The notes beneath the pieces are model-generated. The model saw only the letters and a program-made list of their open reading frames with translations. It was not told where the DNA came from and made no database searches. Shown here piece after piece: positions 45,702 through 55,091 of a stretch of DNA of 64,000 bases. The stretch's first letter is position 1, and each line of letters begins with the position of its first letter. Source of the stretch: Terrirubrum sp051646285 (GTDB lineage: Bacteria > Pseudomonadota > Alphaproteobacteria > Rhizobiales > Beijerinckiaceae); the NCBI GenBank assembly GCA_051646285.1, contig JBOFCU010000324.1, forward strand, positions 1 through 64,000, written 5' to 3'. The translations under genes and the position numbers were made by a program.

Positions 45702-47107
45702 CAGTGATCCTCTACCGGGCCGCCACTGCGCAGTTTGGCTCGTGGAAAGCGCTGTTCGAGCGTGCTGCGCCGTTCCGGCATGACACGGACAACGAGATGC
45801 TGATTGCCGTCAGCATCCGTGCGGCGGTCGATGACGTCAGCCCGCTCGTAGAGCCAGTTTAAGCCTGCGCCATCATCAGACGGGACAATCACAGCATAGG
45901 TTGACTGCCGGCGGCTGAGGATATTTTCAAGCCTGCCGAGCAGGTGCGGAACGCCCTCACCTGTCAGAGCCGAAATGGCAACCGGCGCTTCGCTCTCTGC
46001 CGCCAAAGCCGCACGCTGCATCAACGCTTCGCGGTGCTCGACATCCAGCACGTCGATCTTGTTCCAGACTTCAATGATCGGTGCATGGCCGGTACCGGCT
46101 TCCCCGTCGATGCCCAGATCCTTCAAGATTGCGGTGACATCTTCGGATTGCGCCTGCGTATCCTCATGGGCGACGTCGCGCACGTGCAGGATGATGTCGG
46201 CCTCCAGCACATCTTCCAGCGTGGCGCGGAATGCTGCGACCAGCATGGTCGGCAAATCCGAGATAAAGCCGACCGTATCGGACAGGATTGCGCGGGTGCC
46301 GTGCGGCAGCCTCAGGGCCCGCGCCGTGGGGTCGAGGGTGGCAAAAAGCATGTCCTGCGCCAGCACCTCAGCCTGCGTCAGCCGGTTAAAGAGGGTCGAT
46401 TTCCCGGCGTTGGTGTATCCGACCAGAGCAATCACCGGATAAGGCACGCGCTGGCGGTTGGCCCGGTGCAAACCACGGGTGCGCACCACTGTTTCAAGTT
46501 CGGTTTCGATCTTGTTGATACGCTCCTGAATGAGCCGCCGGTCCGTCTCGATCTGCGTTTCGCCGGGGCCGCCGAGGAAGCCGAACCCGCCGCGCTGGCG
46601 CTCCAGATGGGTCCATGACCGGACCAGCCGCCCTTTCTGGTAGTTCAGATGGGCCAGTTCAACCTGCAATGTGCCCTCGCGCGTCCTGGCGCGCCGGCCG
46701 AAAATCTCCAGAATCAGGCCTGTCCGGTCGATGACCTTGCAGCTCCAGGCCTTTTCCAGATTGCGCTGCTGGACGGGCGACAAGGCGCAATCCATCGTCA
46801 CCAGCTCGATGTCATGCTCCTTGATGAACGCAGCGATTTCCTCGACCTTGCCGGTGCCAAGATAGGCCGATGGCTTGATTTCCTTCAGTACGGCGATCTG
46901 GCTTGCAATGACATTCAGATCAATCGCCAGCGCCAGCCCTACAGCCTCTTCGATCCGGGCCTGCGCGGCGCGCGGATTAACGTCAGGCGCACGGCGATCT
47001 TGTGCCGCAAATCGCGCCTGCGCTGTCTGGGTCAAATATGGGCCGACAACCAGCGCCCGCGTTGCCTTGGCGATCGAACGGTCGAAATCGACGCCCTCGC
47101 CGCTCAT
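45701..47107 (-). CDS. hflX: HflX ribosome-associated GTPase
   Basis: 468 residues from the ATG at 47107, overlapping the hfq stop (ATGA). The N-terminal HflX domain (YLGTGKVEEI, DCALSPVQQRNLE) is followed by GPGETQIETDRR and a GTPase domain with GYTNAGKST and DTVGFI. HflX splits stalled or heat-damaged ribosomes. Coupling to hfq is the standard arrangement in this group. Confidence 0.96.
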   Translation of the reverse strand: MSGEGVDFDRSIAKATRALVVGPYLTQTAQARFAAQDRRAPDVNPRAAQARIEEAVGLALAIDLNVIASQIAVLKEIKPSAYLGTGKVEEIAAFIKEHDIELVTMDCALSPVQQRNLEKAWSCKVIDRTGLILEIFGRRARTREGTLQVELAHLNYQKGRLVRSWTHLERQRGGFGFLGGPGETQIETDRRLIQERINKIETELETVVRTRGLHRANRQRVPYPVIALVGYTNAGKSTLFNRLTQAEVLAQDMLFATLDPTARALRLPHGTRAILSDTVGFISDLPTMLVAAFRATLEDVLEADIILHVRDVAHEDTQAQSEDVTAILKDLGIDGEAGTGHAPIIEVWNKIDVLDVEHREALMQRAALAAESEAPVAISALTGEGVPHLLGRLENILSRRQSTYAVIVPSDDGAGLNWLYERADVIDRRTDADGNQHLVVRVMPERRSTLEQRFPRAKLRSGGPVEDH

Positions 47108-47358
47108 CAACCCTTGTCGCTATCGTCTGTCGGGTCAAACAACTGCACGGGCGCACCGGGCATGATGGTGGAAATGGCATGCTTGTAGACCAGCTGGGAA
47201 TGACCATCCCGGCGCAAAAGCACGCAGAAATTGTCGAACCAGGTCACGACACCCTGAAGTTTGACGCCGTTCACGAGAAAGATCGTCAGCGGTATTTTCT
47301 GTTTGCGGACATAATTGAGAAACGTGTCCTGCAAATTTTGAGTCTTTTCAGAGGGCAT
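47107..47358 (-). CDS. hfq: RNA chaperone Hfq
   Basis: 83 residues with the Sm fold: QDTFLNYVRKQKIPLTIFLVNGVKLQG (Sm1) and YKHAISTIMPG (Sm2 with YKHA). It pairs small RNAs with mRNAs. It lies 178 bases downstream of ntrX; a possible promoter is inside that gap. Its stop overlaps hflX. Confidence 0.97.
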   Translation of the reverse strand: MPSEKTQNLQDTFLNYVRKQKIPLTIFLVNGVKLQGVVTWFDNFCVLLRRDGHSQLVYKHAISTIMPGAPVQLFDPTDDSDKG

Positions 47359-47378
47359 CGGCCGGTCCCTGTTCCAAT

Positions 47379-47408
47379 TCCATAGGCGGGTACTGCAGTC
47401 ATGGTCAA
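47379..47408 (-). promoter_or_regulatory. Candidate sigma-70-type promoter for hfq-hflX
   Basis: On the minus strand TTGACC (47403-47408) is followed 18 bases later by TATGGA (47379-47384), about 20 bases before the hfq start. TTGAC is the typical alphaproteobacterial -35 core. The -10 match is weak. Confidence 0.3.
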
Positions 47409-47536
47409 AGGTAAGCTCACGTCATGGCGCGGTCTTTTCATCCCGCAATGCAGCAAGCAACCAACATTTTGACCTAAACTACAATCTCCTTCAATTTTTC
47501 TGATACTTACACACGTCTATAAAACTCACCAACGGG

Positions 47537-48910
47537 TTAGTCACTGCCTATGTTAAGCGATTTTAGCTTTCTGTGAAGGGCTGATCGTTCCATTCCAATA
47601 AACTCTGATGTTCGTGAGATGTTACCGCCAAAGCGGTTGATCTGGGCCACCAGATACTCTTTTTCGAACGCTTCGCGCGCTTCGCGCAGTGGCAGGCTGA
47701 GCAAACGCTCGCCTCCTGCGCCCGTTGGCGTGGATGGCACATGGGTTCCAACATCCTGCGGCAGCATGGCCGGGGAGATTTCGACCGACGGATCGCCGGC
47801 CGCGAGAATCATCAGCCGTTCGATGTTGTTGCGCAGCTGGCGCACATTGCCCGGCCAGTCGTGGGATTGCAGCACGGCCATCGCGTCTAATGAGATGGCA
47901 CGGCGGGCAAGCCCGGTGGTCTGCGAGATGCGGTCCATGAACAGGCTGATGAGTTCTGGAATATCCTCGCGCCGCTCAGCCAGGCTCGGCACCCGCAGCG
48001 GGACGACAGCAAGGCGGTGATACAAGTCATCGCGCACCCTGCCCTCGGCAATTTCCGATTGCAGGTCACGGCTTGTCGAGGAAATGATCCGAACATCCAC
48101 CGTCACCTTGGTGCTGCCATTGACGCGCTGGAAGCTCTGGTCGGTCAGTACGCGCAGGATCTTGCCCTGTGTCTCGCGCGGCATGTCGGCGATCTCATCA
48201 AGATAGAGCGTGCCGCCATGGGCCTCCTCAAGCGCGCCGGTGCGCTTGGGCGTGTCGGCAGTCGCTTCGACGCCGAACAGCTCAATTTCCATGCGATCGG
48301 GTGTGATGGTGGCGGCATTGACGATCACGAATGGGCCGCTGGCACGTTGCGACAATGTATGCATGGCCCGTGCCGCAAGCTCCTTGCCGGCACCGGGCGC
48401 GCCGGTGATCAGCACGCGCGCATTGGTGGGCGCGACGCGCTCAATGGCGCTGCGCAAATGATTGATCGCGACGGACGCGCCGGCAATTTCCGATGTTTGG
48501 GCCGACTGCCCCTTCAGTTCGCGCACTTCACGCTTCAGGCGCGAATTTTCCAGCGCCCGTTCCGCTACGAGCAGCAGGCGGTCAGCCTTGAATGGCTTTT
48601 CGATAAAATCATACGCGCCACGCTTGATGGCAGACACAGCGGTTTCGATGTTGCCGTGCCCGGAGATCATCACGATCGGCAGATCGGGGTGATCCTTGCG
48701 GACGGTGTCGAGCACCTGCAACCCGTCGAGCTTGCTGCCTTGCAGCCATATATCGAGAAAAATCAGATTGGGCCGCCGGGCTTGCACGGAAGCCAGCGCC
48801 TCGTCTGATGATCCGGCGGTGCGCGTCTGGTAGCCCTCGTCCGATAAAATACCGGCGACCAGTTCGCGAATATCGTTCTCATCATCAACTACAAGAATAT
48901 CCGCACTCAT
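47537..48910 (-). CDS. ntrX: NtrX response regulator (AAA+/Fis type)
   Basis: 457 residues. Receiver with Asp53 (IFLDIWLQGS), AAA+ domain with P-loop GAPGAGKE (170-177), and a C-terminal Fis-type HTH (NISRTSEFIGMERSALHRKL). The sigma-54-contacting GAFTGA motif is missing: the corresponding segment is LFGVEATADTPKRTGALEEA (211-230). Family knowledge: alphaproteobacterial NtrX often lacks it and works without sigma-54. The ATG overlaps the ntrY stop (ATGA). Confidence 0.95.
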   Translation of the reverse strand: MSADILVVDDENDIRELVAGILSDEGYQTRTAGSSDEALASVQARRPNLIFLDIWLQGSKLDGLQVLDTVRKDHPDLPIVMISGHGNIETAVSAIKRGAYDFIEKPFKADRLLLVAERALENSRLKREVRELKGQSAQTSEIAGASVAINHLRSAIERVAPTNARVLITGAPGAGKELAARAMHTLSQRASGPFVIVNAATITPDRMEIELFGVEATADTPKRTGALEEAHGGTLYLDEIADMPRETQGKILRVLTDQSFQRVNGSTKVTVDVRIISSTSRDLQSEIAEGRVRDDLYHRLAVVPLRVPSLAERREDIPELISLFMDRISQTTGLARRAISLDAMAVLQSHDWPGNVRQLRNNIERLMILAAGDPSVEISPAMLPQDVGTHVPSTPTGAGGERLLSLPLREAREAFEKEYLVAQINRFGGNISRTSEFIGMERSALHRKLKSLNIGSD

Positions 48911-51198
48911 TGGCGAAGCTCCGTCCCAGTGTCTGGCAGGCGCACTCCAGCGCTGTCATTGTCAGCCGCATTGTCTGCGGCATTTGTTGAAATCCGCATG
49001 CGCACACGCGCGCCGCGCCCGGCGGGATTGTCCAGCAATTCGATCCCGCCGCCATGATCCTCAAGAATTTTGCCAACGATGGCGAGGCCAAGGCCGGTGC
49101 CGGTGCTGCGGGTCGTCATATAGGGTTCCAGAAGCCGCTGGCGATTTTCCGCCGGAAAGCCAACGCCATTATCCGTCACATCAATGATGGCGGTTTCTGT
49201 TGCCTTGTCTTCCCGCAGCGTAATGGCGATCTTGCCGGGGCCGCGCACCGCCGGGTCAACAGCTGCAATGGATTCGGTTGCATTCTTGATGATATTTGTG
49301 ACGGCCTGCCCGAGCAGGCGGCGATCAAAACGCGCAATGACTTTTCCATCAGGAATGTCATTGTCCATTTCGATGTCGGGATAGCCCACGCGCATGAGGA
49401 ACACGACTTCGCGCACCATATCCGCGATATCATCAGATTCGGGAGCGGGCTTGGGCATCCGCGCAAAGGAAGAAAATTCATCAACCATTTTTTTAATGCC
49501 ATCGACCTGCCGGATAATCGTATCCGTGCACTGGTCGAAAACCTGACGGTCTTCGCCGATATTCTTTCCGTATTTGCGGCGGATGCGCTCAACTGACAGT
49601 TGGATGGGTGTTAACGGATTCTTGATTTCATGCGCAATGCGCCGCGCGACATCAGCCCAGGCGGATGTGCGCTGGGCCGTGATCAGATCGGTGATGTCAT
49701 CCAGTGTCATGATCAGGCCATGCTCGGCTTCGTTGGATTGATCCGTGGTCAAACGCACATTCAGCAACTGCTCGCGGCCATCGCGGATCAGGGACACATG
49801 GTGCTGGGTCTGACGCCCGCTGCGGGCCGGAACGGGCTGTGCCGCAATGGCGGCCAGTTTCGGTTCAATCGTTTCGAGTTGCGCGCCAACCAGATTTTGA
49901 GCTTGCCCGCCCAGCAGTTTTTCGGCTGACGGATTGACCAGCGTGATGGTGCCCTGTGGATCAATGCCGATGACACCGGCCGATACGCCTGACAGCACGG
50001 CTTCGGTAAAGCGGCGGCGCTGGTCAATGATATCGGCAGCAGCAGTCAGGCGTTCATGCTGGCGCTGCAATTCCGCAGTCATTTTATTGAAAGTCTGGCC
50101 AAGATGGGCCAAATCGCCATCGCTGGTGCGGACCGGAACGGCGACGGCATATTGCCCGGATGCCACACGGTCTGTGGCCGCGATGAGACGGCGGATGGGG
50201 GCAACAAGCCGGTTGGCGAAATTCAGGCCGAGCCATGCTGCAGACAACAGAACGATCAGGGCCACCAGCGCATACATTGTTGCAAACGCAATCTGCAATG
50301 CGCCCTTCCGCTCTTCCAGCACGCGGTAATATGTCAGGCCAGCGTCCGCGATGCGGGGAAATTCAATGGCGCGCGGATCAACCGGCCGTGCGCCATACAA
50401 GAAGACGTTGTCGTAGGCCGTGAGTTTGAAAATCACGCGGAACACATTGCCTTCCTGCGGCACCATGCACCAGGGTTCACCATCCCCCGCTGCTTCAATT
50501 TCCTGCGCCGTCGGTCCCGCCACCTCACCAATTTTCGCCGTTTCGATCCGTTCGATCAGCGACTGGTCCTTGTTGACGAGCATCGTGATCGGAAATTCGA
50601 GATAATTCGCCCGCGATGTCAGAAAACGCCGGAACAAATCGCGGTCCTGCTCAAACATGGGTTTGGCGCGGTCAAGATCGCCTGCCATCAGGCCAATTTC
50701 GCGCGTCATCGTCCGGCATTGGGATTCGGTGTAGGCCTTGGCAATCTCGGATGAGCCGGTGATCACGTCGCGCACAGTGGAGGAAAACCAGGGCTCGAGG
50801 CCGCGATCCAGGGTGACGTAGGCCACCAGCGCCATCACGATGGCCGGAAATGTGGCCACAAAGCTGAACCAGCGCATGATGCGGCTGTGCAGCTTTGCAC
50901 CCGCCGCGCCGCTGCGTTTGGCGCGCCACAGGGCAAACCCCTCGCGCGCCACAACGATCATCAGCAGCGCAATCAAAATGAAATTGATGGCGAACAGCAC
51001 GACGAGCGTGCGTTCACCGAACAGGGTTGGCACAAAGCCCGCAAGGGTCAGAAATGTTGCGACGGCGGAGAGCAGCGCCAGCGTTACCAGCACCATGCCG
51101 AGGAACGCAGAAATACGCCGCGTGGCGAGGCGGTCGATTTCAATGTTCGTCGCGCTGGCATCCGCAGCGATCGTTTCTGGCTTCGCGACTTCGGTCAA
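48907..51198 (-). CDS. ntrY: NtrY membrane sensor histidine kinase
   Basis: 763 residues. N-terminal membrane helices (about 30-110), a periplasmic loop (about 130-300), a further helix, HAMP (about 325-380), PAS (about 395-500), HisKA with RRIAHEIKNPLTPIQLS and a HATPase domain ending DNGVGFPAENRQRLLEPYMTTRSTGTGLGLAIV. It phosphorylates NtrX; in relatives the pair links nitrogen and redox/envelope signals. It starts 129 bases after ntrC. Confidence 0.95.
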   Translation of the reverse strand: MTEVAKPETIAADASATNIEIDRLATRRISAFLGMVLVTLALLSAVATFLTLAGFVPTLFGERTLVVLFAINFILIALLMIVVAREGFALWRAKRSGAAGAKLHSRIMRWFSFVATFPAIVMALVAYVTLDRGLEPWFSSTVRDVITGSSEIAKAYTESQCRTMTREIGLMAGDLDRAKPMFEQDRDLFRRFLTSRANYLEFPITMLVNKDQSLIERIETAKIGEVAGPTAQEIEAAGDGEPWCMVPQEGNVFRVIFKLTAYDNVFLYGARPVDPRAIEFPRIADAGLTYYRVLEERKGALQIAFATMYALVALIVLLSAAWLGLNFANRLVAPIRRLIAATDRVASGQYAVAVPVRTSDGDLAHLGQTFNKMTAELQRQHERLTAAADIIDQRRRFTEAVLSGVSAGVIGIDPQGTITLVNPSAEKLLGGQAQNLVGAQLETIEPKLAAIAAQPVPARSGRQTQHHVSLIRDGREQLLNVRLTTDQSNEAEHGLIMTLDDITDLITAQRTSAWADVARRIAHEIKNPLTPIQLSVERIRRKYGKNIGEDRQVFDQCTDTIIRQVDGIKKMVDEFSSFARMPKPAPESDDIADMVREVVFLMRVGYPDIEMDNDIPDGKVIARFDRRLLGQAVTNIIKNATESIAAVDPAVRGPGKIAITLREDKATETAIIDVTDNGVGFPAENRQRLLEPYMTTRSTGTGLGLAIVGKILEDHGGGIELLDNPAGRGARVRMRISTNAADNAADNDSAGVRLPDTGTELRQ

Positions 51199-51327
51199 TG
51201 CTGTGTAGCCTGCCTGTTTGGCGCAGACCGGGGACTGCCGGAATCTGCACAGTGCAGGTGATGCACCGCAGGCACAGTGTTGTCAAAAAGTGACAATTCC
51301 GGGGCGGCCACCCCGGATCGAAGCCAA

Positions 51328-52782
51328 TTAACCCGGGTGGCGCATGATCTTGAGGTCAAGATCACGGATTTTCTTGCGCAATGTATTGCGGTTCACCCCG
51401 AGCAATTCAGCCGCCCTGATCTGGTTGCCGCGTGTCGCATAAAGCGCCGCAATAATCAGCGGCGCTTCCACGTCGCGCAGAATGCGGTGATACAAACCCG
51501 GCGGCGGCAGGCGTGAGCCGAAACTGGCGAAATAATTGCCAAGATATTGTTCCGTGAATTCCGAGAGCGACGCTGTTGCCGCAGCGCCCGGGGCAGGAGC
51601 CGCATTTTGCAGCATCGGCGGCCCGGCCTGCAGCTCGTTCATGACAATCTGCGCTGAAATCGTCTCCTGCGGATAAAGTGCGGCCAGCCGGCGGATCAGA
51701 TTTTCGAGCTCGCGGATATTGCCAGGCCACGCATAGCCGCGCATCACATCCAGCGCGTCCGGCTCGGCCGACTTGTGACCAAGCCCCTCCTTGTCCGCCT
51801 GCTTGAAAAAATGGCGGGCCAAGTCCGGTATATCCTCGCTGCGTTCACGCAGGGGCGGCAGGCGAATGGGAACGACATTCAGACGGAAGAACAGATCTTC
51901 GCGGAACAGGCCCTGCTGGATAAGCTGGCGCAGATCCTTGTTGGTCGCAGCGACAATCCGCACATTGGTCTTGATCGCTGTGCGGCCACCGACTGTGGTA
52001 TATTCGCCCTGCTGAAGCACACGCAGCAGGCGGGTTTGCGCTTCCATCGGCATATCGCCGATTTCATCAAGAAACAGCGTGCCGCCTTCGGCCAGTTCGA
52101 ACTTGCCAGCGGCCCGCTGGGTCGCCCCGGTAAAGGCCCCTTTTTCGTGGCCAAACAGGTCTGATTCTATCAATTCACGCGGAATAGCAGCCATATTGAC
52201 CGCGACAAACGGCCCTTTCTTGCGCTTACCGTAATCGTGCAAGGCACGGGCAACCAGTTCCTTGCCCGTGCCGGATTCACCAACAATCAGGACGGTCAGG
52301 TCTGTCTGCATCAGGCGTGCCAGCACCCGGTAAATGTCCTGCATGGCGGCCGACCGGCCGACCAGCGGAATATCATCCAAGCCATTGGCTGACTCGGGCG
52401 GGCGCACATCGTGCTTGGGTAAGGCCAGCGCGCGGCCAACCACAGCAACCACTTCTTTCAGATCAAATGGCTTCGGCAAATATTCGAATGCGCCGCGTTC
52501 AGACGCCTTGATCGCTGTCATGAACGTGTTCTGCGCGCTCATGACGATGATCGGCAATTCGGGCCGCATCTTGCGGATTTGCGGGAGGAGATCGAATGCA
52601 TTCTGATCAGGCATCACCACATCGGTGATGACGAGATCACCCTCACCGGCCGCCACCCAGCGCCACAGGGATGCGGCATTGCCAGCGGTTCTTACCTCAT
52701 AGCCTGCGCGGGACAGTGCCTGACTCAAGACCGTGCGGATGCCGGCATCATCATCTGCAACCAGAATGCTTGCGCGTGCCAT
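51328..52782 (-). CDS. ntrC: NtrC nitrogen response regulator (sigma-54 activator)
   Basis: 484 residues from the ATG at 52782 (GAGGAG upstream). Receiver Asp54 (VITDVVMPDQ), P-loop GESGTGKE (168-175), an intact GAFTGA (215-220) for sigma-54 contact, and a Fis HTH (GNQIRAAELLGVNRNTLRKKIRDL). Phosphorylated by NtrB under nitrogen limitation to activate glnA and others. It sits nine bases after ntrB. Confidence 0.96.
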   Translation of the reverse strand: MARASILVADDDAGIRTVLSQALSRAGYEVRTAGNAASLWRWVAAGEGDLVITDVVMPDQNAFDLLPQIRKMRPELPIIVMSAQNTFMTAIKASERGAFEYLPKPFDLKEVVAVVGRALALPKHDVRPPESANGLDDIPLVGRSAAMQDIYRVLARLMQTDLTVLIVGESGTGKELVARALHDYGKRKKGPFVAVNMAAIPRELIESDLFGHEKGAFTGATQRAAGKFELAEGGTLFLDEIGDMPMEAQTRLLRVLQQGEYTTVGGRTAIKTNVRIVAATNKDLRQLIQQGLFREDLFFRLNVVPIRLPPLRERSEDIPDLARHFFKQADKEGLGHKSAEPDALDVMRGYAWPGNIRELENLIRRLAALYPQETISAQIVMNELQAGPPMLQNAAPAPGAAATASLSEFTEQYLGNYFASFGSRLPPPGLYHRILRDVEAPLIIAALYATRGNQIRAAELLGVNRNTLRKKIRDLDLKIMRHPG

Positions 52783-52790
52783 ACGTCTCC

Positions 52791-53945
52791 TCAAATGTCC
52801 GATGCGCGGCCATCCCGCGCTGCGGCCATCGGCAGCAGAACACGAAAGACGGTGCGGTGAGGCTGGGATTCGCAGGCGATGGTGCCTCCGTGATCGCCAA
52901 CCACCTTGGCAACCAATGCAAGACCGAGGCCAGACCCTTGCGTTTTGGTGGTGAGGAAGGGATCGAACAGATGCGGCAGGATGTCGGGCGGCACGCCAGA
53001 GCCATTGTCGCGCACAGAAAACTCGAGCGGCAGTGCGACTTTATCGCCAGCGCCCGGCAACCGCAGCCGGATACCGGGGCGATAGGCCGAGGTCAGGATG
53101 ATCTCGCCGTCAATGGCGTTGGGGCCAATCGCTTCTGCCGCATTTTTAATCAGGTTCAGAAAGACCTGAATCAGCTCATCACGGTTGCCATAGACCGGCG
53201 GCAGTGACGGATCGTACTGCTCGGTGAACTTGACGTGCCGCGCGATTCCCGACTGGGCCACACGCTTCACATGTTCCAGAACGGCATGGACATTGACTGG
53301 CTCACGGGTTTTAGGCCTTACATCAGAAAATTGGTCCATCCCATTGACAAGTTTTACGATCCTGTCTGTCTCATCGCAGATAAGCTGGGTCAGTGTGCGG
53401 TCTTCATCAGAGACTGCGGAGTCGAGCAATTGCGCTGCACCCTTGATGCCGGACAATGGATTCTTGATCTCATGCGCCAGCATGGCGGCCAATGCGGATA
53501 CGGAACGGGCGGCGCCGCGATGGGTGAGTTGCTTGCCTAATTTTTCGGCATTGGTGCGTTCCTGCAGCACGACAACCACATGGTCCTGCTCTTCAGGCAG
53601 CAGATTCACGTAAGCGTCAGCCATGCGCTCGCCAGTGCGCGGCATGGTCAGATCAAGGCTGTAGCCGCTGACGACGGTTCCGCGATCGCGCGCTTCGTTG
53701 ACGAGGGAAAGCAGCGGCGAACCGAACGGAACCAGCTCGGCCAGTTTGTGCCGGCGCATGACTGCGACGCTCAAACCCATGAAATGTTCGCCGGCAGAGT
53801 TGCTGTCTATAATGCTGTCGCGCCCATCGAGCACGATGATCGGCATGGGGATGACACGCAAAATCGCATCGGCCCGTTCGGAGGGGGGCAATGATGGCTG
53901 CAAGGCGGCAGTGTCGTGAACGAGGGTGGCGGCGGTTGCCATCAT
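52791..53945 (-). CDS. ntrB: NtrB nitrogen sensor histidine kinase
   Basis: 384 residues. An N-terminal PAS domain (about 25-125), HisKA with the phospho-accepting His158 (AMLAHEIKNPLSGIKG) and a HATPase (RDNGSGVPPDI, GSGLGLALVAKV). It has no membrane segment, as expected for the cytosolic kinase/phosphatase ruled by GlnB. Its ATG overlaps the dusB stop (ATGA). Confidence 0.96.
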   Translation of the reverse strand: MMATAATLVHDTAALQPSLPPSERADAILRVIPMPIIVLDGRDSIIDSNSAGEHFMGLSVAVMRRHKLAELVPFGSPLLSLVNEARDRGTVVSGYSLDLTMPRTGERMADAYVNLLPEEQDHVVVVLQERTNAEKLGKQLTHRGAARSVSALAAMLAHEIKNPLSGIKGAAQLLDSAVSDEDRTLTQLICDETDRIVKLVNGMDQFSDVRPKTREPVNVHAVLEHVKRVAQSGIARHVKFTEQYDPSLPPVYGNRDELIQVFLNLIKNAAEAIGPNAIDGEIILTSAYRPGIRLRLPGAGDKVALPLEFSVRDNGSGVPPDILPHLFDPFLTTKTQGSGLGLALVAKVVGDHGGTIACESQPHRTVFRVLLPMAAARDGRASDI

Positions 53946-54958
53946 CAGGCGGCCTCTTCCAGAGGTGGGAGCGCATCAAAGCTGCGCAGGCCATCGCACA
54001 TGATGGCCGGATCGAGCGTGGTCAGCATGGCGCGGCGCAAGGCCGCAAATGCCGGATCAGCAAGGCTGCCATGATGATCGAGAAAGGCGGCGACATGCTT
54101 GCGGCTGTGGCGCAAGCCCGGTTCGCGCCCATACAGGCCGAGCAATGCCTCGACATGCTCGATCATGGCCGCGCGGCGCGCTGCCATATCCGGACCGTCA
54201 TTTGATGCGCGCCCGGCCAGCGCGCCGGCAATTTGCCCCACCAGCCATGGCTGGCCGAGGCAGGCCCGACCGATCATGACAGCGTGCGCGCCGGATTCTT
54301 CCAGACAGGTTCGGGCATCTGCGGCAGTGGCAATATCGCCATTGGCAATGACAGGGATTGAGACGGCATCGACGACGGCGCGGATGGCACGCCAGTCGGC
54401 CCTGCCCTTGTAAAATTGCTGGCGCGTGCGGCCATGCACTGTCAGCATTTTCACGCCGAGATTTTCGGCCCGCTTGCCAAGATCCGGGGCATTGATGGAC
54501 TGGATGTCCCAGCCCAGCCGCATTTTCAGCGTCACTGGAATTTTGACGGCTGTTGTTACGGCCCTGATCAGATCCTGCGCCAGATCCAAGTTACGCATGA
54601 GCGCGGAACCGGCCCAGCCACCGACAACCTTCTTGGCCGGGCAGCCCATATTGATGTCGATGACACAAGCGCCCTGCGCTTCGGCAATGCGCGCGCCCTC
54701 CGCCATCCAGTGCGGGTTACATCCGGCCAGTTGCACCACATGCACATCAATGCCAGCCCCTTCGGCGCGGACCTGCGCTTCACGGCTGCCTCTGGCCAAC
54801 TCGTCGGATGCCACCATCTCCGATACAACCAGCCCTGCCCCGAACCGGCGGGCAATGCGGCGGCACGCCACATCGGTGACCCCCGACATGGGAGCCAGAA
54901 CCGCACGGCCATCAATCGGGATGCCATTGAAATCGGGCAAAGCCGACGTGTTGCTCAT
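53945..54958 (-). CDS. dusB: tRNA-dihydrouridine synthase DusB (NifR3)
   Basis: 337 residues, FMN enzyme reducing uridines in the tRNA D-loop. LAPMSGVTDVACRR, DINMGCPAKKV (catalytic Cys in GCPAKK) and TVHGRTRQQFYKG are the DUS signatures. First gene of the ntr operon, historically nifR3. It is divergent from ispDF by 133 bases, which contain a TAACCA...TGGTTA inverted repeat (54991-55023). Confidence 0.94.
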   Translation of the reverse strand: MSNTSALPDFNGIPIDGRAVLAPMSGVTDVACRRIARRFGAGLVVSEMVASDELARGSREAQVRAEGAGIDVHVVQLAGCNPHWMAEGARIAEAQGACVIDINMGCPAKKVVGGWAGSALMRNLDLAQDLIRAVTTAVKIPVTLKMRLGWDIQSINAPDLGKRAENLGVKMLTVHGRTRQQFYKGRADWRAIRAVVDAVSIPVIANGDIATAADARTCLEESGAHAVMIGRACLGQPWLVGQIAGALAGRASNDGPDMAARRAAMIEHVEALLGLYGREPGLRHSRKHVAAFLDHHGSLADPAFAALRRAMLTTLDPAIMCDGLRSFDALPPLEEAA

Positions 54959-55091
54959 TTTTTAGGCACTTCTGTTCACTGCCTGCAATGTAACCAATTT
55001 TTTGCAGTGCAGCAATATGGTTAGCTGAGCAAGTTGCCAGTGATGTGACAGCCGTCTATCCGGACCTTTGGTGTTGGGAAGGATAAGCCAT

